Origin: SB25 sp050180705
Lineage (GTDB): Bacteria > Bacteroidota > Bacteroidia > Bacteroidales > Tenuifilaceae
Assembly (NCBI GenBank): GCA_050180705.1
Contig: JBFXDX010000003.1
Coordinates: forward strand, 62,001 to 126,000
Length of the DNA stretch: 64,000 nucleotides
Direction: 5' to 3'
Of this stretch, positions 7,322-15,400 are shown one piece after another; position 1 is the stretch's first letter; each line of letters begins with the position of its first letter. Position numbers and translations under genes: made by a program. The notes under the pieces were generated by a model, which was not told the origin of the DNA, made no database searches, and saw only the letters and a program-made list of their open reading frames with translations.

Positions 7322-8446
7322 CTAATATTCACGTATTGAATTGTAGAGTGAATCGCGTTCAACAGGCTTTTTCCCTGCGTCTCTGATAATCTGAGTAAGC
7401 GTTTCTACAGTCATACTTGGCTTTTGATCTTCGGCGCCAGCCATTGAGTATATTTTTGTGGTATCGTCAATAGTTCCGTCAATATCATCAACACCAAACG
7501 AGAGAGCTAGTTTAATGTTTTCTCTCCCGAGCATTGGCCAGTAGGCTTTTATATGAACAATGTTGTCGAAAAATATTCTTGCTACTGCAAAATTGCGTAA
7601 GTCTTCAGTCAGGTTTACTTCTCCTAAATAGCTTAAAGGGTTGTTCTGTGATCTGAACTTAAGAGGAATAAAGCAGTTGAATCCGTGAGTTTTATCCTGA
7701 AGATTTCTGATTGCATCCATGTGGTTGGCTCTGTGCTTATAACTCTCGATATGGCCATATAGCATGGTTGCATTAGAGAAGATACCTTCGGCATGAGCCG
7801 CTTCGTGAATTTCGAGCCATGATTTTCCAGAAGCCTTATCATGACTGATTCTTTCACGAATCTCCGGATCGAAAATTTCGGCACCACCACCAGGAATAGA
7901 CCCCAATCCGTACTGCTTTAACTTCCGCATTCCTTCGCGGTAACTTAGTTTTGCTTTTTTTATGACATACTCAAGTTCAACCGCGGAGTATGCTTTTACG
8001 TGAATATTCGGCAGTACTTTCTTTATACTTTGAATCAGTTCGCCATAATAATCTAGTGTCCATTTTGGGTGAACTCCGCCTGTTATATGAACTTCGGTAA
8101 CATCTTTGCCTATAAACTTTTTTGCAGCCTCAATAATATCATTTTTGCTCATCTCCCAACTCAATGGATCGTTCGTTGTTTTGTGGTATGAGCAGAACTG
8201 ACAGTTATATATGCAGAGATTGGTAGGCTCTATATGAAAATTTTTGTTGAAGTAAACCGAGTTTTCATTCTTGCGGGTGTACACAATGGTCGAGAGCTGA
8301 GCAAGAAGTCCTAGTTCGGCTTTTTCGTAAAGTTCAATGGCATCGGAACTTGAGATTCGTCGATTGGAAATAACCTTATCGACAATTGGCTTAAGCGATT
8401 CTGCTAGTTTCGAGTCAACTAAATAGTCTACTAGTGCTTGTTCCAT
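7322..8446 (-). CDS. mqnE: Aminofutalosine synthase (radical SAM, menaquinone biosynthesis)
   Basis: 374 residues. The radical-SAM cluster motif is CIYNCQFCSYH (Cys 78, 82, 85), preceded by FHIEPTNL. VHITGGVHPKW and the C-terminal FNCFIPLKFRSQNNPL match the Bacteroidota type of MqnE. MqnE joins the enolpyruvyl of 3-(1-carboxyvinyloxy)benzoate to SAM-derived adenosine, giving aminofutalosine in the futalosine route to menaquinone. MqnC and the other pathway genes are not in the window. MqnC and CofH are close relatives; the FxIEPTN context and TGGVHP favour MqnE. The gene appears to be transcribed alone or as read-through past the L34 terminator. Confidence 0.86.
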   Translation of the reverse strand: MEQALVDYLVDSKLAESLKPIVDKVISNRRISSSDAIELYEKAELGLLAQLSTIVYTRKNENSVYFNKNFHIEPTNLCIYNCQFCSYHKTTNDPLSWEMSKNDIIEAAKKFIGKDVTEVHITGGVHPKWTLDYYGELIQSIKKVLPNIHVKAYSAVELEYVIKKAKLSYREGMRKLKQYGLGSIPGGGAEIFDPEIRERISHDKASGKSWLEIHEAAHAEGIFSNATMLYGHIESYKHRANHMDAIRNLQDKTHGFNCFIPLKFRSQNNPLSYLGEVNLTEDLRNFAVARIFFDNIVHIKAYWPMLGRENIKLALSFGVDDIDGTIDDTTKIYSMAGAEDQKPSMTVETLTQIIRDAGKKPVERDSLYNSIREY

Positions 8447-8484
8447 GGTTGTTATTTCGAAGGGTAAATATAGTAATACTGCGA

Positions 8485-8513
8485 AACAAAAAAGGCAGGT
8501 TCTCCCTGCCTTT
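8485..8513 (-). terminator. Rho-independent terminator after rpmH
   Basis: On the minus strand AAAGGCAGG, a 5-nt loop and CCTGCCTTT form a perfect 9-bp stem (8491-8513) running into a TTT-rich tract. It lies 21 bp after the rpmH stop and before mqnE. Confidence 0.8.
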
Positions 8514-8533
8514 ACCTGTGATACTCAAATATC

Positions 8534-8692
8534 TTATCCCTTGTGGGTGAACTCATCTGAAACAGTAAGTTTCTTTCTTCCTTTTGCGCGACGTGCTGCC
8601 AATACTCTGCGACCATTAGCTGTTGACATACGCTCGCGGAACCCGTGTTTATTTTTCCTCTTTCTGTTCGAGGGTTGGAACGTTCTTTTCAT
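8534..8692 (-). CDS. rpmH: 50S ribosomal protein L34
   Basis: A 52-residue, highly basic protein, MKRTFQPSNRKRKNKHGFRE followed by RMSTANGRRVLAARRAKGRK and a short acidic tail ending THKG. This is the complete L34 signature of the 50S subunit at normal length. A TAnnTTTG element lies upstream at 8769-8776 and a strong hairpin terminator follows, so it forms its own short transcript. In many bacteria rpmH is next to rnpA and dnaA; here it is isolated between mqnE and rsmG. Confidence 0.97.
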   Translation of the reverse strand: MKRTFQPSNRKRKNKHGFRERMSTANGRRVLAARRAKGRKKLTVSDEFTHKG

Positions 8693-8768
8693 TGTAGTAG
8701 CCTTTTATTATTTTTTACTTTCTTTGATTTTCAGTACGTTAACAAACCAAATTTGATTTTTGGGTTTG

Positions 8769-8776
8769 CAAAGGTA
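8769..8776 (-). promoter_or_regulatory. -7 promoter element of rpmH
   Basis: TACCTTTG on the minus strand matches TAnnTTTG 77 bp upstream of the L34 start, leaving a leader of roughly 70 nt. No good -33 TTTG is visible at the usual spacing. Confidence 0.4.
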
Positions 8777-8893
8777 AAATATTTTTCAAACTAAAAAAAG
8801 AATATCGTTTAAAAAGTGTGTCAAAATATATTGAGTGGTTAAAGAATTTCAAATAATTATGATTTTAAAATCTCAGTATAATTATCGATTTTG

Positions 8894-9514
8894 TTATGCT
8901 GGAATAAAAATAATGTACTTTTCGTTGAAATATTCTTCTTCAAAAAAACTCTGAATGTCCCATTTCTCGCAATATTTTCTGTATGGCTTAAGTTCCTCAG
9001 AGATATCGCCACCTTTAAGGAATATCATACCATTAGGAAGTGAGTTTATACCTCCGGGTTTAACACTTTTATTGCTCCAATTCATAAGTTGAGGAATAGG
9101 TGCTACTGCACGGCTTACAACAAAGTCGAATTTCTCGGAGATTTCTTCTGCACGGTTTTTTATGACTGTTACATTGGTTAGGTTTATGGCATTCGCAACT
9201 TCTTGTGCAACAATTGTCTTTTTTCCAATGGAATCGACAAGCGTAAAATGGCATTGTGGGAACATAATTGCAAGGGGAACGCCAGGGAAACCACCACCAG
9301 TACCAATATCCATAATGCGGGTTCCCTTCGCAAAGTTGATTATTTTTCCGATAGCCATTGAGTGTAGCACATGGTGAGTCATTACATTGTCGATATCTTT
9401 ACGCGATATCACATTTATTTGTGCGTTCCAGTGCCTATAAAGTTGATCCAATTCCTGAATTTGTGTACGTTGGTTCTGACTTAGTTCAGGAAAATAGTTT
9501 AGAATTTTATCCAT
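8894..9514 (-). CDS. rsmG: 16S rRNA (guanine(527)-N7)-methyltransferase
   Basis: 206 residues. The SAM-binding motif MDIGTGGGFPGVPLAIMFP and the following FTLVDSIGKK are characteristic of RsmG (GidB). VVSRAVAPIPQLMNW completes the catalytic core. The enzyme methylates N7 of G527 in 16S rRNA, and its loss gives low-level streptomycin resistance in other bacteria. It begins 3 bp after the stop of the sigma-factor gene, so it is the last gene of a glycosyltransferase-sigma-rsmG operon. The usual gidA neighbour is absent. Confidence 0.93.
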   Translation of the reverse strand: MDKILNYFPELSQNQRTQIQELDQLYRHWNAQINVISRKDIDNVMTHHVLHSMAIGKIINFAKGTRIMDIGTGGGFPGVPLAIMFPQCHFTLVDSIGKKTIVAQEVANAINLTNVTVIKNRAEEISEKFDFVVSRAVAPIPQLMNWSNKSVKPGGINSLPNGMIFLKGGDISEELKPYRKYCEKWDIQSFFEEEYFNEKYIIFIPA

Positions 9515-9517
9515 AAA

Positions 9518-10135
9518 TTAGTGGTGAGGCGGTAAATTGTTTAGGATATTAAAAAGCAATTCTCTTGCTCTAAATAGCTGCGCTTTTACAGTGCCTAAAG
9601 GCAAATTCAATTCATCTGCAATCTCTTCGTAGGAGTATTCCTTAAAGTACCGGAGCTCTATTAAGTTGCGGTATCGAGGTTTCAGTTTCGATACAACCTC
9701 CTGAACCAGTTTAATATTCTGCTCCTTTATGAGATTCTCTTCAGGATCGGGATTCCCCGATGACAATGTTGCTGTTGGTGGAATATAGGTTCCTTCCGGA
9801 TCATCAACATTCTGATCAATAGAGATTATGTTTGCTTTACGTTTCCTGATAAAATCAATGCAATTATTCGTCGCAATTTTGAAAAGCCATGTGCTGAAAG
9901 CGTAGTTGGGAGTATATTGATGAATATTTTTGAATGCTTTTCCAAAAGCTTCGAGAGTTAAATCCTCAGCATCGCTTTTGTTATTTACCATTTTAAGCAA
10001 CAAAAAGTAGATTGCATCGCGATACCGCCCCATCAGTTCGGAGTACGCTTTCTGGTCTCCATTGATAGCGTTCTCAACCAGAATAAGATCGAATTTTGCT
10101 TTTTCCGACAGGTTATCCGATGGTGTTATCTCCAT
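9518..10135 (-). CDS. RNA polymerase ECF-type sigma-70 factor
   Basis: 205 residues. Sigma region 2 covers about 25-95 (LMGRYRDAIYFLLLKMV, FGKAFKNIHQY, STWLFKIATNNCIDFIRKRK). A linker follows with an acidic, Pro-rich stretch, then region 4 (about 145-195; LIELRYFKEYSYEEIADELN, GTVKAQLFRARELL). No anti-sigma gene follows. The start overlaps the 3' end of the upstream glycosyltransferase gene by 10 nt. This general SigW/RpoE-like type is widespread in Bacteroidota, and its regulon cannot be read from this window. Confidence 0.92.
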   Translation of the reverse strand: MEITPSDNLSEKAKFDLILVENAINGDQKAYSELMGRYRDAIYFLLLKMVNNKSDAEDLTLEAFGKAFKNIHQYTPNYAFSTWLFKIATNNCIDFIRKRKANIISIDQNVDDPEGTYIPPTATLSSGNPDPEENLIKEQNIKLVQEVVSKLKPRYRNLIELRYFKEYSYEEIADELNLPLGTVKAQLFRARELLFNILNNLPPHH

Positions 10136-11301
10136 TTTGATTTTTCCCTTGATAAGCTATTTAGTAAAAATAGTTTGCCGTAAAAATATAACGAATAAAA
10201 ATCCCACAAAAGCGAAATTAACAATATTTTCTTTTCGTTCAACTTTTTCATTACAGCTTTAATTATACAAAGTTGAGTTATGAGTCTTACTGCTATAACG
10301 GAGGCTACAATGTAAGGAAAGTACAGAACAGCAATAAGCGCAATAGCACTAGCATAAAATAGCAGGCGCGATATTGGTTCCAGTGCCAAAATAAATTTGA
10401 TATTAAAGCTGTAATATTTTGATGTTGAGGTATGGCGACGTTTTTGTCGTATCCAGTTCGCGTAAGTTTTTCTTGGATTCGATAAAGTATGGGCTCCTAT
10501 ATGATACTCTACTTTAGTATTGCCCTTAGTAGCAACTTCGCGAATGAATAAATCATCGTCACCCGAATTGAGTTGGCTGTGCGAAGCAAATCCTTTGTTC
10601 TTAAAGAACAAACTACGCTTGTATGCAAGATTTCGACCGACGCCCATGTAGGGTTTTCCTGCCAATGCCAGTCCAAAATAGTTCATGGCAATTGTCAATG
10701 TATCGAACCGAATAAGTTTATTAAGCAATCCTTTTTCCGAGAGGTATCCTCCGTAACCAAGAACTACCTCGGTATTATCCTTAAAATTTGAGGCCATTGT
10801 TGCAAGCCACATATCACTTTCGGGAACACAGTCGGCATCGGTTAAGAGTAACCATTCATATTTTGCTGCCTTTATACCAACTGTTAATGCCAACTTCTTT
10901 GTATGTGTAAATTTTTCATCGGGTTTAATTGTTGTAACTCTAAGATGCGAATATTGCTTTTGTAAGTTTTCTAAGAAAACGTCGGAATCATCAACAGAGC
11001 AGTCGTTTACTACAATAACCTCGAATGTTGGGTATTTTTGTTCTAAAACTTTGGGTAGAAAATGTTTGAGGTTTTCTTCTTCGTTTCGGGCACAAATAAC
11101 AATCGAAACTGGAGGTTTTTCCGTTTTTATAGTAGGGGTCTCGTTGTTCTTGTTTTTTAGAGCTACTTTAAGGTAGATTCCAAAATAGTAGTATAGTTGA
11201 ATTAGTAACGAAATTAATAAAATCCCAGCAAGTATTAATTCGTAAGGTTTTGAATTTCTGATGATCTCTTCCACAGCCAAATGCTTAAAAATACTAAGCA
11301 A
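10126..11301 (-). CDS. Family 2 glycosyltransferase with membrane segments
   Basis: 391 residues. An N-terminal helix (about 22-42) anchors a GT-A domain. It has VSIVICARNEEENL, VIVVNDCSVDD, the DxD-like LLTDADCVPE, the acidic GDDDLFIREV, and a QKRRHTS segment in place of QxxRW. Two or three C-terminal membrane helices follow (about 310-345 and 365-385). The layout matches processive or lipid-linked GT2 enzymes that transfer sugars at the inner face of the cytoplasmic membrane. It is the first gene of the operon with the sigma factor and rsmG. Donor and acceptor are unknown. Confidence 0.88.
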   Translation of the reverse strand: MLSIFKHLAVEEIIRNSKPYELILAGILLISLLIQLYYYFGIYLKVALKNKNNETPTIKTEKPPVSIVICARNEEENLKHFLPKVLEQKYPTFEVIVVNDCSVDDSDVFLENLQKQYSHLRVTTIKPDEKFTHTKKLALTVGIKAAKYEWLLLTDADCVPESDMWLATMASNFKDNTEVVLGYGGYLSEKGLLNKLIRFDTLTIAMNYFGLALAGKPYMGVGRNLAYKRSLFFKNKGFASHSQLNSGDDDLFIREVATKGNTKVEYHIGAHTLSNPRKTYANWIRQKRRHTSTSKYYSFNIKFILALEPISRLLFYASAIALIAVLYFPYIVASVIAVRLITQLCIIKAVMKKLNEKKILLISLLWDFYSLYFYGKLFLLNSLSREKSKWR

Positions 11302-11403
11302 TGATATTAAACATTTTTGGGTTTACAAAAAGAAAAATATACCTTGATAGATGAAAAATGAAAGGTTGAAGTTGGCTTCAACTGCTGTATGAATAAAATA
11401 AAA

Positions 11404-11436
11404 ATCCCTTCTACTACACAAGGTAAAAGAAGGGAT
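11404..11436 (-). terminator. Terminator after the M56-TonB gene
   Basis: A 9-bp stem, ATCCCTTCT / AGAAGGGAT, with a 15-nt loop. On the minus strand it is followed by TTTTATTTTATT, 20 bp after the M56-TonB stop. Confidence 0.75.
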
Positions 11437-11455
11437 ATGAAATAAAGTCTAATGG

Positions 11456-13630
11456 TTAGTCTTTTTCAGATTTAAATGAAACAGGAATGGTGAATTTTAC
11501 TCTAACCGCTTTTCCTCGTTGGTATCCAGGTGTCCATTTGGGCATGCTTTCTATCACCTTTAATGCTTCTTTGTCTAGAATTGGATCTACTCCTCGCTCA
11601 ACTTTTACATTACTTACACGACCATCCTCTTCCGTAACAAAACTAACGTATACTTTACCTTGAATTCCTTTTTCTTTTGCAATGGACGGGTATTGGATAT
11701 TCTGTGTGATGTAGTTATACACTGTAGACATGTCATCCTTGTCTTCGAATTTAGGCATAACCTCGACAACCACAAACGGTTCATAATCATCAACTACAAC
11801 AGTTGATACATCTTTACCTTTTGAATCTTGTGATTTATTGTTTAGGTTGAAGATTGCAGGTATTGTAAATTTTACCCTAACAGTTTTTCCATTTTGGGAA
11901 CCTGGAGTCCATTTCGGCATATTATTGACAACCCTTAGCACTTCTTCGTCAAGAATAGGATCTACACTTCGTACAATTTTCGTATTACTTACACTACCAT
12001 CCTTTTCAACAACAAAACTCACATAAACTCGGCCTTGAATGCCTTTTTTCGCGGCAATATCAGGGTACTTAAGGTTTTGGGCAATATACTCTCTTGCTGC
12101 ATCAATACCTTTATTGTTGAATTTTGGCATATTGTCAACAACCACAAAAGCATCGTCTTCATTTATAGATGTATTCTTTTTTTCATTTTTTGCTTCAACG
12201 ATTTTAACTTTAAAATCACCAGAGGCTTCTTCTTCGACTATTTCTTTTAAATATAAACCAATTAGATAATTTTCTCCTTCATCTTTGTTTGGTATGGTAA
12301 GGTTATAAACTCCAGTTTCTTTACAACTAAATAATATAGTACTGTAACCTTTCGCACAATTGATTTCCCTAAGGAGAATATTTTCTGCATTTTCTTTAGA
12401 TTCTAGTTGAGGAGCAACAAACCTTTTCATTGTTTCATCCTTATGCTCACCTACCAGATATATTTTATAAACAACCCCTTTTTTGAATATTGTAATTATT
12501 GATCCTGGATTTTTACTGTCTATTTGAAAGAGTTTTAATTCTGTCTCATTAGCAGCGTAACTTTTCAGCCTTTTCGTCATCTCCTCTATCGATTCAGGAT
12601 TTTGCTGTTTTTTAGATTCTTTTTCTATAAATGAATTACTAGTAGATTTTGGGCTAACAACTTTATTGATTGAATTTTGGTGCTGATTTTTTAAATCATA
12701 GTTTTCTTTTAGAGTTGGGGTTGCTTGTTTTTCTACATATTGAATCTTTTTCTCGAACGACATTAATCCTATTAGCATTGCAACTATTGGAATTGCAAGT
12801 AAATATCTAATAAGAATGATTTTGGGTGCTTTATTTTTAGTCATCATGGCAAATCGTTTTTTTAGGAGTTTGGCACTAAATGTATTGGAAACCCTTGGGG
12901 TAACGCTATTAGTCAAATACTCAAGCAGTAACTGCTGGTAGGCATACTTGTTAATGCCATCCTCAACAACTCTTAAGTCGGCTAAATACTCGTGTACCTC
13001 ACGCATTTCTTTTTTTATGCTATAAGCAAAAGGGTTAAACCAATGGATAACCTGAAAGAGCTCGGCAAGCAGAAGATCGAGCGTATGCAACTGCTTAACA
13101 TGAACAAGTTCATGCTTTAAAAGCAGTAAGTTTTCCTTTAGGACGAAATCCTTTTCTGGCAAAACAATAATTCCAAAGAACGAAAATGTTTGATTCCAAC
13201 AATTTGAAACAATTACCTTTTTGCCATGTAGTATCTCAAATCTTGAGTGTTTAGAAATATTAATGGCAAACCTAATAAGCAAATAGAGCAAATGAATTAG
13301 TATTAATGAGCCAACAATTAGGTAAAGATAAGTTGCAATGCTGGGTAGATTAATTATGTTCCAGAATGAAAGAGAGGTGTTCTGGTCAATAACACTATCC
13401 GCATTTACTATTTCCGTACTGGATAAGTCGAGAACTGGAATTTCGATAATTTTGTAGTCGATAAATTTAATGAAAGGAAATAGAGCGGCGAAAACAACAG
13501 TAAATATCAAGTAAAATCTAGTTATCTCAAATTGCTGGTTTTTCTTCAATAGCAGTAAATAAAGCCCATATAGAGCCAAAAATGCTATGGTCGATTTAAA
13601 TAAGTAGATTAGAATACTAGGCATTTCCAT
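11456..13630 (-). CDS. BlaR1-type M56 metallopeptidase fused to two TonB C-terminal domains
   Basis: 724 residues. The N-terminal part has membrane helices (about 8-27, 37-55, 97-120 and 270-290) and the M56 zinc site HELVH (173-177) followed by the LADLRVVE region. The periplasmic part ends in two tandem TonB_C-like domains (about 510-610 and 620-722). Each contains MPKF, YP(D/S)IA, GIQG(R/K)VYVSFV, G(S/R)VSN and WTPG followed by (T/A)VRVKFTIP. No penicillin-binding sensor domain is seen. The ATG at 13630 (or 13624) overlaps the BlaI stop, so the pair is co-translated. By analogy it senses an envelope signal and cleaves or inactivates the BlaI repressor; the signal is unknown. Confidence 0.9.
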   Translation of the reverse strand: MEMPSILIYLFKSTIAFLALYGLYLLLLKKNQQFEITRFYLIFTVVFAALFPFIKFIDYKIIEIPVLDLSSTEIVNADSVIDQNTSLSFWNIINLPSIATYLYLIVGSLILIHLLYLLIRFAINISKHSRFEILHGKKVIVSNCWNQTFSFFGIIVLPEKDFVLKENLLLLKHELVHVKQLHTLDLLLAELFQVIHWFNPFAYSIKKEMREVHEYLADLRVVEDGINKYAYQQLLLEYLTNSVTPRVSNTFSAKLLKKRFAMMTKNKAPKIILIRYLLAIPIVAMLIGLMSFEKKIQYVEKQATPTLKENYDLKNQHQNSINKVVSPKSTSNSFIEKESKKQQNPESIEEMTKRLKSYAANETELKLFQIDSKNPGSIITIFKKGVVYKIYLVGEHKDETMKRFVAPQLESKENAENILLREINCAKGYSTILFSCKETGVYNLTIPNKDEGENYLIGLYLKEIVEEEASGDFKVKIVEAKNEKKNTSINEDDAFVVVDNMPKFNNKGIDAAREYIAQNLKYPDIAAKKGIQGRVYVSFVVEKDGSVSNTKIVRSVDPILDEEVLRVVNNMPKWTPGSQNGKTVRVKFTIPAIFNLNNKSQDSKGKDVSTVVVDDYEPFVVVEVMPKFEDKDDMSTVYNYITQNIQYPSIAKEKGIQGKVYVSFVTEEDGRVSNVKVERGVDPILDKEALKVIESMPKWTPGYQRGKAVRVKFTIPVSFKSEKD
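11465..12150 (-). repeat. Internal tandem duplication encoding the two TonB domains
   Basis: Two consecutive blocks of roughly 300 bp (about 11465-11790 and 11830-12150) encode closely similar domains in the same order of motifs (MPKF, YPxIA, GIQGxVYVSFV, VDPILD, MPKWTPG, VRVKFTIP). This is a within-gene duplication that has since diverged. Confidence 0.75.
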
Positions 13631-14012
13631 TGTTTTCGTCCTCCTTGCGTTTTTCTATTTCCTTTTCGAGAAGCATCTTCAATTCCTCCAATTCGCCGAG
13701 GCTTACATCCCGATCTGAGGCAAAGAACGAGGCAAATCGCTCAACTGAACTGTTGAAGTGCTTACTCAGTACGTGGCGGAAACTCATTCGTGCATACTCC
13801 TTTTTCGACATCAGTGGATGATACTGATGGTTTTTACCATATGCAGTATATCCTACCATGCCCTTTTTCTCGAGTATTCGGACAATGGTCGAAACTGTGG
13901 TGTACGCGGGTTTGGGTTCCGGGAACTCATCTAGGATATCCTTCACGAAAGCTTTTTCCAACTTCCATAAGTAATCCATTACTTGCTCTTCTGCTTTTGT
14001 TAACTCTTTCAT
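13617..14012 (-). CDS. BlaI/MecI/CopY family transcriptional repressor
   Basis: 131 residues. The winged-helix N-terminus (MKELTKAEEQVMDYLWKLEK, PAYTTVSTIVRILEKKGMVG) and the C-terminal dimerisation helix are typical of BlaI/MecI. In the classical system BlaI represses bla genes until BlaR1 signals; here the only linked target is the operon itself. Two palindromes with AACTA-N7-TAGTT architecture overlap its promoter. The predicted transcription start falls at or next to the ATG, so the message may be nearly leaderless. The stop overlaps the M56-TonB start. Confidence 0.93.
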   Translation of the reverse strand: MKELTKAEEQVMDYLWKLEKAFVKDILDEFPEPKPAYTTVSTIVRILEKKGMVGYTAYGKNHQYHPLMSKKEYARMSFRHVLSKHFNSSVERFASFFASDRDVSLGELEELKMLLEKEIEKRKEDENNGNA

Positions 14013-14016
14013 ATTA

Positions 14017-14061
14017 CAAACATAACTATAATATTTAGTTAATCAACTAAAAGTTTTAGTT
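14017..14061 (-). promoter_or_regulatory. BlaI-operon promoter with two palindromic operators
   Basis: On the minus strand TTG (14044-14046), 19 bp and TATGTTTG (14017-14024) form a near-perfect Bacteroidota promoter. Two copies of AACTA-N7-TAGTT lie over it: 14024-14040, between the -33 and -7 elements, and 14045-14061, overlapping the -33 element. The second is perfect over 8 bp per arm. Their centres are 21 bp apart, two helical turns, consistent with two repressor dimers on one face. Confidence 0.7.
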
Positions 14062-14222
14062 TATTTAAAAATATCTCGTAATTTACTTAAAATAAAGTAA
14101 TTAAAAAGTTGCGAGTGAATGATATTTTTATTAGGATGATTATATTAACTACTTTTAACTTCGTAACAGGTAATTAGTTTTTAAGTCAAGAAAGTCGGTA
14201 TGTAATATAAAGGTATTTACAC

Positions 14223-14230
14223 TATCTTTG
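14223..14230 (+). promoter_or_regulatory. -7 promoter element of tgt
   Basis: TATCTTTG matches TAnnTTTG 18 bp upstream of the ATG at 14249. It argues against the longer open frame that begins at 14228 inside the element. Confidence 0.5.
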
Positions 14231-14248
14231 CGCAGTAATTTTTGTACA

Positions 14249-15379
14249 ATGGATTTTAAACTTCATAAGACAGATAGCAATTCTTCGGCTCGTGCGGGTG
14301 AGATAACAACAGATCATGGGACAATTGAAACACCAATTTTTATGCCTGTTGGCACAGTTGGTAGCGTTAAGGGGGTTTCACATAGAGAGTTGGAGAACGA
14401 TATTAATGCCCAAATAATTCTTGGAAATACATACCATTTATATTTACGCCCTGGGTTAGATGTTTTGGAGCAGGCTGGAGGTTTGCATAAGTTTGCAACT
14501 TGGGATCGACCAATCCTTACCGATAGCGGTGGATATCAAGTTTTTTCGTTGGCGGAGAATAGAAAATTAACGGACAAGGGAGCATCATTTCGTTCGCATA
14601 TCGATGGCTCCTCGCATTTCTTTTCGCCAGAAGGTGTTATGGATATTCAGCGAGTAATTGGTGCCGACATTATTATGGCATTTGATGAGTGTCCTCCGGG
14701 AGATGCTGAATTTGACTATGCCCGAAAATCACTCGATTTAACTGAGCAATGGCTAAAACGTTGTATAGATCGTTTTGATTCAACAGAACCCAAGTATGGT
14801 TACAAGCAAACTCTGATGCCAATTGTTCAAGGGTGTGTTTATCCCGATTTGCGCAAACGCGCAGCCGAGAATGTGGCAAAATATAATCGCGATGGAAATG
14901 CCATTGGCGGATTATCAGTGGGCGAGCCAGCCGAGGTGATGTACCAAATGATAGATGTAGTAAATGCAATTCTTCCTAAGGATAAGCCTCGTTACTTGAT
15001 GGGCGTAGGAACTCCTGAGAACATATTAGAGGGAATTGCTCTTGGTGTCGATATGTTCGATTGTGTTATGCCAACCCGTAATGGTAGGAATGGGATGATC
15101 TTTACTTCAGAGGGAATCATTAATCTAAGAAATCAAAAGTGGAAAAATGATTTTTCATCTATCGATCCTCTTGGCGCAACTTTTGTCGATACACGATATT
15201 CAAAAGCATACTTAAGGCATTTGTTCATTGCTGGCGAAATGCTTGGACCTCAAATTGCAAGCATTCATAATTTGGGATTTTATTTGTGGTTGGTTCGTGA
15301 AGCAAGAAAACATATCTTAGCTGGTGATTTTGTACAGTGGAAAAATATAATGGTAAAGAAGGTATCAACCCGATTATAG
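14249..15379 (+). CDS. tgt: tRNA-guanine (queuine) transglycosylase
   Basis: 376 residues from the ATG at 14249. It has the Tgt TIM-barrel signatures GTVGSVKGVSHREL, ILGNTYHLYLRPG, TDSGGYQVFSL with the catalytic Asp region, GGLSVGEP, YLMGVGTPENI and FDCVMPTRNGRNG. The enzyme exchanges guanine 34 for preQ1 in tRNAs with GUN anticodons. The zinc-binding CxCxxC near the C-terminus of the E. coli enzyme is replaced by DPLGATFVDTRYS, while the later His in IHNLGFY is kept. This Zn-less form is usual in Bacteroidota as far as I recall. The LptF/G-type permease gene follows 21 bp downstream, likely co-transcribed. Confidence 0.95.
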   Translation: MDFKLHKTDSNSSARAGEITTDHGTIETPIFMPVGTVGSVKGVSHRELENDINAQIILGNTYHLYLRPGLDVLEQAGGLHKFATWDRPILTDSGGYQVFSLAENRKLTDKGASFRSHIDGSSHFFSPEGVMDIQRVIGADIIMAFDECPPGDAEFDYARKSLDLTEQWLKRCIDRFDSTEPKYGYKQTLMPIVQGCVYPDLRKRAAENVAKYNRDGNAIGGLSVGEPAEVMYQMIDVVNAILPKDKPRYLMGVGTPENILEGIALGVDMFDCVMPTRNGRNGMIFTSEGIINLRNQKWKNDFSSIDPLGATFVDTRYSKAYLRHLFIAGEMLGPQIASIHNLGFYLWLVREARKHILAGDFVQWKNIMVKKVSTRL

Positions 15380-15400
15380 ATATAAAATTAACATAGTCCC

